From Acetatifactor muris (GTDB lineage: Bacteria > Bacillota > Clostridia > Lachnospirales > Lachnospiraceae): a stretch of DNA of 64,000 nt. Below the pieces are notes generated by a model. It did no database searches. It worked only from the letters and a program-made list of their open reading frames with translations, and had not been told where the DNA came from. Position 1 is the stretch's first letter. Each line of letters starts with the position of its first letter. Location of the stretch: contig JAMPHD010000011.1 of the NCBI GenBank assembly GCA_023663635.1, forward strand, positions 1-64,000, given 5' to 3'. Made by a program: the position numbers and the translations under genes. This document shows, piece by piece, positions 60,862 through 64,000 of the stretch.

Positions 60862-60901
60862 TTTACATGGATTTTACAAAAGTTGTGTTTTGGATTTTAC
60901 A
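60862..60901 (+). promoter_or_regulatory. Pho-box-like direct repeats upstream of pstS
   Basis: TTTACA occurs at 60862-60867, 60873-60878 (11-bp period) and 60896-60901, with a degenerate TTGTGT at 60883-60888 between. The 11-bp spacing and sequence resemble PhoP boxes of Firmicutes (TTAACA-type repeats), consistent with phosphate-starvation control of pst. Confidence 0.6.
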
Positions 60902-60956
60902 GGCATCCTTTATTCTGATAAGCGTAGGATAAAACATCTGAAAAGGAGAGAGTATT

Positions 60957-61793
60957 ATGAACAAAACAAAAAAATCTTTGATGAAAAAATGTATCAGCGC
61001 GGTCATTTGCCCGGTATGCGCCCTTGCGCTTATGACGGGATGCGGGAAAGCGGAGAGCAAAACGGTGTCCACGGACGGCTCCACATCCATGGAAAAAGTG
61101 ATCGGCGCATTAGGAGAGGCTTTCGAGAGTGACAATCCCGGGGTGATCTTTACATACAATCCCACCGGTTCCGGCTCCGGAATCACCGCCGTGGCAGAGG
61201 GACGATGCGATATCGGGCTCTCCAGCCGCAGTTTAAAGGAGGAAGAAAAGGCAAAAGGCCTGACCGAGACTGTTCTGGCGCTCGACGGAATCGCGGTCAT
61301 TGTAAATCCCGACAATCCGGTAGACGATCTGGATCTTGAGACGATCGCTAAGATTTACACCGGCGAGATCACGAATTGGAAAGACGCGGGTGGAGATGAT
61401 CTGGAGATCGTTTTGATCGGTCGTGAGGCCGGGAGCGGTACGAGAGACGGCTTTGAATCCGTTACGGGCACGGAGGATGCCTGTAAATACAGGCAGGAAT
61501 TGACATCCACCGGAGATGTGATCACAACGGTGGCGGGCAATCCGGCAGCGATCGGTTACGCGTCATTGGCCTCTGTCAAAGAGTCGGTCAAAGCGCTTTG
61601 CGTCGGCGGCATCATGCCCACTGAGGAGACAGTGCAAGACGGAAGTTACACGGTGCAGCGTTCTTTCGTACTGGTGACCAAGTCAGACGCGAAACTCTCG
61701 AAAACGGCGCAGAAATTCTTTGACTATATCACTTCCGCTGAGGCGGAGGAGATCATTTCCGCGGCGGGCGCAGTGCCGGTACGGAGCCGGTAG
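60957..61793 (+). CDS. pstS: phosphate ABC transporter substrate-binding lipoprotein
   Basis: PstS of 278 residues. Lipoprotein signal with lipobox ALMTGCGK; Cys29 is the lipidation site. Phosphate ligands are in DGSTSMEKV, PTGSGSGITAV and REAGSGTRDGFE. Outer-face phosphate capture for PstCAB. Expression is probably governed by the Pho-box-like repeats ending 55 bp before the ATG; the ribosome-binding site is AAAGGAGAG. Confidence 0.95.
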   Translation: MNKTKKSLMKKCISAVICPVCALALMTGCGKAESKTVSTDGSTSMEKVIGALGEAFESDNPGVIFTYNPTGSGSGITAVAEGRCDIGLSSRSLKEEEKAKGLTETVLALDGIAVIVNPDNPVDDLDLETIAKIYTGEITNWKDAGGDDLEIVLIGREAGSGTRDGFESVTGTEDACKYRQELTSTGDVITTVAGNPAAIGYASLASVKESVKALCVGGIMPTEETVQDGSYTVQRSFVLVTKSDAKLSKTAQKFFDYITSAEAEEIISAAGAVPVRSR

Positions 61794-61824
61794 AGCGCCG
61801 GAAAAGGTAGTGGGGAGACATCTG

Positions 61825-62700
61825 ATGAAGAGTGGAAAACGTTTTATGGAAAACGCCATACACGGTATATTTCTGGCGCTTGGCCTTGCCACGGTCGGCT
61901 GCGTATTGCTCATCACCGTGTATCTTATCCTGTCCGGACTTCCGGCAATCCGAAAGATCGGTCTCGGGAAGTTCCTTTTGGGACGAAAATGGGCCTCCAC
62001 GGCCTCGCAGCCGCAGTACGGGATCCTGCCCTTTATCCTTACGAGTGTTTACGGCACGGCGGGCGCCATTCTCGTGGGAGTGCCGATCGGTTTTATGACG
62101 GCGGTCTGGCTCGCAAAGATGGCAGGGCCCAAAATAAAGGCTGTCATAGAGAGCGCAGTCAGCCTTTTGGCGGGCATTCCCTCGGTGGTATACGGGCTTG
62201 TGGGCATGATGGTACTGGTTCCGGGCATACGGGTCGCCTTCCGTATCCCGGATGGGGCAAGCCTCTTGGCAGCCATTGTCGTGCTCGCCATCATGATCCT
62301 CCCGGGTGTCATCAAAGTGTCGCTTACATCGTTGGAGGCTGTTCCCAAGGAATACGAGGATGCCTCTCTGGCCTTGGGCGCGACGCCGGTGGAGACTTAT
62401 TTTCGTGTATCCGTCCCGGCGGCGAAAAGCGGCATCGCGACTGCGGTGGTATTGGGGGTCGGCAGAGCGATCGGCGAGGCGATGGCGGTGATGATGGTGG
62501 CGGGAAATGCCCCCAATATGCCGGGAATTTTTCAAAGTGTCCGTTTCCTGACTACTGCGGTGGCGAGCGAAATGTCCTACGCAAATGACGGGAGTCTGCA
62601 AAAACAGGCATTGTTTTCGATCGCGTTGGTGTTGTTTCTGTTTATCATGCTGATCAATGCCGTATTGAATTTGTGTTTAAAATCAGGCAGGGAGAAATAA
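61825..62700 (+). CDS. pstC: phosphate ABC transporter permease PstC
   Basis: A 291-residue inner-membrane permease with six transmembrane helices. The permease coupling motif is EAVPKEYEDASLALGATPVE, and an ALLVGVPIG-like ILVGVPIGFMTAVWLAKMAG region precedes it. ATG 61825 is 6 nt from TGGGGAGA; the frame is open further upstream within pstS. It pairs with PstA, whose gene starts 1 bp after its stop. Confidence 0.94.
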   Translation: MKSGKRFMENAIHGIFLALGLATVGCVLLITVYLILSGLPAIRKIGLGKFLLGRKWASTASQPQYGILPFILTSVYGTAGAILVGVPIGFMTAVWLAKMAGPKIKAVIESAVSLLAGIPSVVYGLVGMMVLVPGIRVAFRIPDGASLLAAIVVLAIMILPGVIKVSLTSLEAVPKEYEDASLALGATPVETYFRVSVPAAKSGIATAVVLGVGRAIGEAMAVMMVAGNAPNMPGIFQSVRFLTTAVASEMSYANDGSLQKQALFSIALVLFLFIMLINAVLNLCLKSGREK

Positions 62701-62701
62701 A

Positions 62702-63565
62702 ATGCGAAGACAGACGGTTTCGTTTAAAAGAAAGTTTTACATTGCCATCCTGCGCGTGCTGATGGGAGTTTCGGTGGGTATCACCTGCGCTTTGGTGATC
62801 TTTTTGATCGGTTATGTACTGTGGAAGGGAATTCCCAACATCTCGTGGGAACTGCTCACCACCAAGCCGAGTTATCTGTCCGGGCGGATCGGGATTCTGC
62901 CGGATATTCTCAATACGATCTATATTGTGATCGCGACACTGCTGTTGGTGCTGCCGATCGGAACGGGCGCGGCCATCTATCTCACGGAATACGCCAAGGC
63001 CGGACGGACGGTGGAGGTGATCGAATACGCGGCCGAGACGCTGTCGGGGATTCCCTCCATCATATATGGTCTGGTGGGAATGCTGATATTCTGTCAACTG
63101 TTGGGAATGAAGACATCCCTTTTGGCAGGGGCGTTTACCTTGGTGATCATGAATCTTCCCACCGTTATGCGGACCGCGCAGGAGAGTCTGAAGACGGTGC
63201 CGCAGAGTCTGCGGGAGGCCGCCTTCGGTCTGGGGGCGGGAAAGTGGCGTGTGATCCGCACGGTAGTGCTCCCCGGCTGTATCGACGGTGTAGTGACGGG
63301 TTGCATTCTGTCGGTGGGGCGGATCCTCGGGGAATCGGCAGCGCTGCTCTTCACGGCAGGTTTTGCCCATGCCCTAAACGGGTTCTTTGAGGGATTGGGC
63401 AGCGCGGGGGCGACATTGACGGTCGCGCTGTACGTCTATGCCAAGGAGAACGGCGAATTTGGAATCGCCTTTGCCATCGCTGCCATACTGATGTTCTTAA
63501 CCGTGTTCATCAATCTGGCAGCCACGTTGACAGGCAGATATTTTCAGAGGAGAAGAAATCTATGA
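62702..63565 (+). CDS. pstA: phosphate ABC transporter permease PstA
   Basis: A 287-residue permease with six transmembrane helices and the family segments [35 protein letters not shown] and the coupling motif [20 protein letters not shown]. It follows pstC by 1 bp and overlaps pstB by ATGA. Confidence 0.94.
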   Translation: MRRQTVSFKRKFYIAILRVLMGVSVGITCALVIFLIGYVLWKGIPNISWELLTTKPSYLSGRIGILPDILNTIYIVIATLLLVLPIGTGAAIYLTEYAKAGRTVEVIEYAAETLSGIPSIIYGLVGMLIFCQLLGMKTSLLAGAFTLVIMNLPTVMRTAQESLKTVPQSLREAAFGLGAGKWRVIRTVVLPGCIDGVVTGCILSVGRILGESAALLFTAGFAHALNGFFEGLGSAGATLTVALYVYAKENGEFGIAFAIAAILMFLTVFINLAATLTGRYFQRRRNL

Positions 63566-64000
63566 GTGATATCATGACGGTACGGGATCTGTGTCTTTGG
63601 TATGGCAATACACAGGCTTTACGAAATATCAATATGGAGATCAAAGAGTGTAGCATCACTGCGTTGATCGGTCCTTCGGGATGCGGCAAATCCACCTTTT
63701 TGAAATCGTTGAACCGGATGAATGATCTGATTCCCGGTGTGAGGATCACGGGACAAGTCTCCTACAGAGGCAGTGATATCTATGCGGCGGGAACGGATGT
63801 CAATGAACTTCGGCGCAGTATCGGCATGGTCTTTCAGAAACCGACGCCGTTTCCCATGAGCATTTATGACAATATCGCTTACGGACCGCGGACGCACGGG
63901 ATGAAAAATAAGGCAAAATTGGATGATATAGTGGAGAACTCGCTGCGCGATGCCGCTATCTGGGATGAGGTGAAGGACAGGCTGAAGAAATCGGCATTAG
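63562..64000 (+). CDS. pstB: phosphate ABC transporter ATP-binding protein PstB (partial)
   Basis: The first 146 codons of PstB; the window ends before the signature and Walker B regions. Present are the family start [20 protein letters not shown], Walker [22 protein letters not shown] and the Q-loop [21 protein letters not shown], which are diagnostic for PstB. It energises PstCA. ATG 63562 overlaps the pstA stop, with GAGGAGAAG upstream. Confidence 0.95.
   Translation, partial: MSDIMTVRDLCLWYGNTQALRNINMEIKECSITALIGPSGCGKSTFLKSLNRMNDLIPGVRITGQVSYRGSDIYAAGTDVNELRRSIGMVFQKPTPFPMSIYDNIAYGPRTHGMKNKAKLDDIVENSLRDAAIWDEVKDRLKKSAL

Overview
The window reads as a chromosomal segment of a butyrate-forming Clostridia species, most likely a Lachnospiraceae relative. 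The basis is gene content: a thl-crt-hbd-bcd-etfB-etfA butyrate operon, a gltB-gltD pair, a PadR/DUF1700/DUF4097 cassette, long-form HPF and LexA boxes of the Gram-positive (DinR) type. Genes are moderately GC-rich, lie mostly on the + strand, and many are preceded by strong Shine-Dalgarno sequences. I found no rRNA, tRNA, integrase or CRISPR array.

Layout. 1-9.0 kb: a MATE efflux pump, glutamate synthase (gltB, gltD) and a Fic protein on the - strand. 9.2-14.5 kb: a DUF4261-like protein, a small membrane peptide, an acyltransferase-3 protein, a GT-C-like membrane protein and asnA (-). 14.6-19.8 kb: a DNA-repair group. A radical SAM protein and its DUF4130 partner sit behind a promoter carrying two LexA boxes, followed by an XPD/DinG-like helicase with an N-terminal nuclease-like domain. 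20-24.5 kb: a GH13 amylase, the PadR-DUF1700-DUF4097 operon and an ECF transporter S component (-). 24.6-28.1 kb: a palindromic MITE-like element, then an ABC exporter whose second permease is frameshifted. 28.2-33.4 kb: a TPR-DUF4037-DUF4125 protein, a small acidic protein, an SDR oxidoreductase (-), a repeat-rich intergenic region and thioredoxin reductase. 33.5-36.6 kb: an NlpC/P60 hydrolase, HPF and an M23 peptidase. 36.6-42.7 kb: the butyrate operon. 42.8-47.1 kb: a YkgJ-like protein, a formate/nitrite transporter, a YegP-like protein and a c-di-GMP pair (GGDEF, PilZ). 47.2-51.4 kb: MoxR, DUF58 and a transglutaminase split by an amber codon. 51.4-59.2 kb: a restriction-like island with an N6-adenine methyltransferase, a C5-cytosine methyltransferase, a McrB-like protein with two AAA+ modules, McrC and a metallophosphoesterase. 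59.4-64 kb: two membrane proteins, then pstS-pstC-pstA-pstB behind a Pho-box-like repeat; pstB runs off the end.

The strongest candidate for an unusual system is 51.4-58.4 kb. It resembles LlaJI (McrBC-type nuclease plus two methyltransferases), but pairs an adenine with a cytosine methyltransferase and uses a McrB-like protein with two tandem, diverged AAA+ modules and no N-terminal recognition domain. Other notable structure: the LexA-controlled radical SAM cassette; two separate arrays of three 36-bp units that each copy the 3' end and stop codon of the gene they follow; a ~220-bp palindromic element; a hairpin-like 36-nt motif shared by the leaders of two unrelated genes; and a cluster of four DnaA-box-like 9-mers.
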